From: Bacillota bacterium
GTDB taxonomy: Bacteria > Bacillota > Clostridia > Peptostreptococcales > Anaerovoracaceae
NCBI GenBank assembly: GCA_016282655.1
Contig: JAEELK010000224.1
Coordinates: forward strand, 1 to 7,290
Length of the DNA: 7,290 bases
Direction: 5' to 3'
Part shown: positions 6,235 through 7,290 of the stretch, one piece after another
Layout: every line of letters starts with the position of its first letter
Position numbering within the stretch: the first letter of the stretch is position 1
Translations under genes and position numbers: made by a program
Notes under the pieces: model-generated
The model's input: the letters and a program-made list of their open reading frames with translations, nothing else
Database searches by the model: none
Told to the model about the DNA's origin: nothing

Positions 6235-6263
6235 TTGAACGGCGAAAGAAGTTGTATGATAAG
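6235..6263 (+). promoter_or_regulatory. Likely promoter for the tRNA nucleotidyltransferase gene
   Basis: TTGAAC at 6235-6240 is a fair -35. GATAAG (6258-6263) at 17 bases, or the better-looking TATGAT (6255-6260) at 14 bases, could be the -10. It is divergent from the promoter of the solute-binding protein, and the two share this roughly 290-base intergenic region. Confidence 0.42.
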
Positions 6264-6271
6264 AAAAAAGA

Positions 6272-6284
6272 CCCGCGCCGCGGG
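6272..6284 (+). other. Small GC hairpin just upstream of the tRNA nucleotidyltransferase ribosome site
   Basis: CCCGC-GCC-GCGGG forms five G-C pairs with a 3-base loop, ending 8 bases before AGGAGG (6293-6298). There is no U-run, so it is not a terminator. It may keep the ribosome site open, protect the 5' end, or be chance in GC-rich DNA. Confidence 0.3.
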
Positions 6285-6302
6285 CGGAAGAGAGGAGGAG
6301 CC

Positions 6303-7290
6303 ATGGAGCAGATCGCGCGGCGGATCGCCGCCCTGGTCGAAGCAAGCGGGGGACGCGCTTATGCCGTCGGCGGCTACGTGCGCGACCGCATCCTCGGCAT
6401 CGATAACAAGGATCTGGACGTGGAAGTGCACGGCATCGCGCCGCAGCGCCTCTGGGAGATCCTTTCGGAGGTGGGAGAGCCGCTCAGCTACGGCAGCAGC
6501 TTCGGGATCTATTCCCTGAAGGGCACGCGGATCGACGTCGCCCTGCCGCGCAGGGAGCGGGCCACGGGCCGCGGACACAGAGATCTCGCGGTCTCCGTCG
6601 ATCCCTGGATCGGCCTGGAAGAAGCCGCGTCCCGGCGCGATTTCACCATGAACGCCATGCTCGAGGATCTGCTCACGGGCGAGATCATCGATCTCTTCGG
6701 CGGCAGAAAAGACCTGGAGGCCGGCATCCTCCGGCACGTCAGCGCGGCGCATTTCGGAGAGGACCCGCTCCGCGCGCTGCGCGCCGCGCAGTTCGCGGCG
6801 CGTTTCCGCCTGCGGCTCGCGGCGGAGACCGCGGCGCTCTGCGGGAGCATCGACCTTTCCGCGCTTTCGCCCGAGCGGGTGGAGGAGGAGCTGAAAAAAG
6901 CCCTGTTAAAGGCGGAACGGCCGTCCGTGTTCTTTGAGGTGCTGCGCGATACGCGGCAGCTGCGGACCTGGTTCCCGGAGCTCGCGGACTGCATCGGCAT
7001 CCCGCAGGATCCCCACTATCATCCGGAAGGCGACGTCTGGACGCATACGATGCAGGTGCTGGACCGCGGCGCTGCCCTGCGCGGCGATGTGCGCGATCCC
7101 TACGCGTTTCTCCTTTTCTGCCTGACGCATGATCTCGGCAAGATCGTGTGCACGGAGCTGCGGAACGGACGCATCCACGCCTACGGGCATGAGAGCGCCG
7201 GACTGCCGCTGATCGAACGCTTCCTGCGCCGTATCGTCCGCGAGAAGGCTGTGCGGGAATACGTCCTGAACATGGCGCCTCTGCACATGA
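6303..7290 (+). CDS. cca: CCA tRNA nucleotidyltransferase with HD domain (partial, 3' end outside window)
   Basis: Adds or repairs the CCA end of tRNA in the cytoplasm. The first 329 residues are present. The nucleotidyltransferase head carries GGYVRD (23-28), the catalytic DLD (Asp37, Asp39), YGSSFGIYSLKG (63-74), RRDFTMNAM (111-119), and EDPLR (153-157), which fits the class II EDxxR motif that selects CTP and ATP. An HD phosphohydrolase-type domain follows: WTHTMQVLD (246-254, His248), THDLGK (275-280) and GHES (296-299). The order, head, neck, then HD, matches the bifunctional class seen in many bacteria and differs from short B. subtilis-type enzymes without HD. A close relative such as poly(A) polymerase cannot be excluded without the C-terminus, but the EDxxR motif and the HD domain favour CCA addition. 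The start is fixed by AGGAGG at 6293-6298, 4 bases upstream. The gene has its own promoter region and is divergent from the solute-binding protein. Confidence 0.88.
   Translation, partial: MEQIARRIAALVEASGGRAYAVGGYVRDRILGIDNKDLDVEVHGIAPQRLWEILSEVGEPLSYGSSFGIYSLKGTRIDVALPRRERATGRGHRDLAVSVDPWIGLEEAASRRDFTMNAMLEDLLTGEIIDLFGGRKDLEAGILRHVSAAHFGEDPLRALRAAQFAARFRLRLAAETAALCGSIDLSALSPERVEEELKKALLKAERPSVFFEVLRDTRQLRTWFPELADCIGIPQDPHYHPEGDVWTHTMQVLDRGAALRGDVRDPYAFLLFCLTHDLGKIVCTELRNGRIHAYGHESAGLPLIERFLRRIVREKAVREYVLNMAPLHM

Noticed and set aside
1..7290. CRISPR arrays, tRNA or rRNA genes, insertion sequences, attachment sites
   Set aside because: No repeat-spacer pattern, tRNA or rRNA signature, transposase frame or terminal inverted repeats were seen on either strand.

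Overview
This looks like chromosomal DNA from a moderately high-GC member of the Bacillota, probably a Clostridia-type anaerobe. The evidence is a DUF5104-type lipoprotein, strong AGGAGG-like ribosome binding sites, cytosolic/membrane signalling genes of Clostridia type and no outer-membrane components. I could not run a taxonomic search, so this placement is inference. By eye, the first ~350 bases are more AT-rich than the GC-rich remainder.

Layout. (1) 1-348, minus strand: the core of a Fic (AMP-transferase-type) domain running off the left edge. Its 5' part appears to be missing. (2) 398-3491, plus strand: three closely spaced genes. They encode a DUF5104-like lipoprotein, a membrane-anchored HEAT-repeat protein, and a processive family-2 glycosyltransferase whose start overlaps the HEAT stop by ATGA. 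(3) 3520-3548: a perfect 11-bp hairpin between convergent genes, a probable two-way terminator. (4) 6010 down to 3586, minus strand: an amino-acid-type solute-binding lipoprotein, then a dCache/HD-GYP transmembrane c-di-GMP phosphodiesterase, 73 bp apart with no clear terminator between them. (5) 6150-6302: a divergent promoter region. (6) 6303 to the right edge, plus strand: a class II tRNA nucleotidyltransferase (CCA-adding type) with an HD domain, cut by the window end.

How the genes may work together. The two central units are convergent and fit one theme, though regulation between them is inferred. The HEAT/glycosyltransferase pair would make and export a beta-linked polysaccharide at the membrane. 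The neighbouring operon carries two predicted extracytoplasmic amino-acid-binding modules: a solute-binding lipoprotein with no transporter partner in view, and a Cache sensor domain that keeps the published amino-acid-binding motif. The Cache domain is fused to a c-di-GMP-degrading HD-GYP domain. A plausible reading is a nutrient (amino acid) to c-di-GMP to exopolysaccharide switch. The glycosyltransferase has no PilZ domain, so any c-di-GMP control of it would have to be indirect or act through another protein. The tRNA nucleotidyltransferase is housekeeping and probably unrelated.
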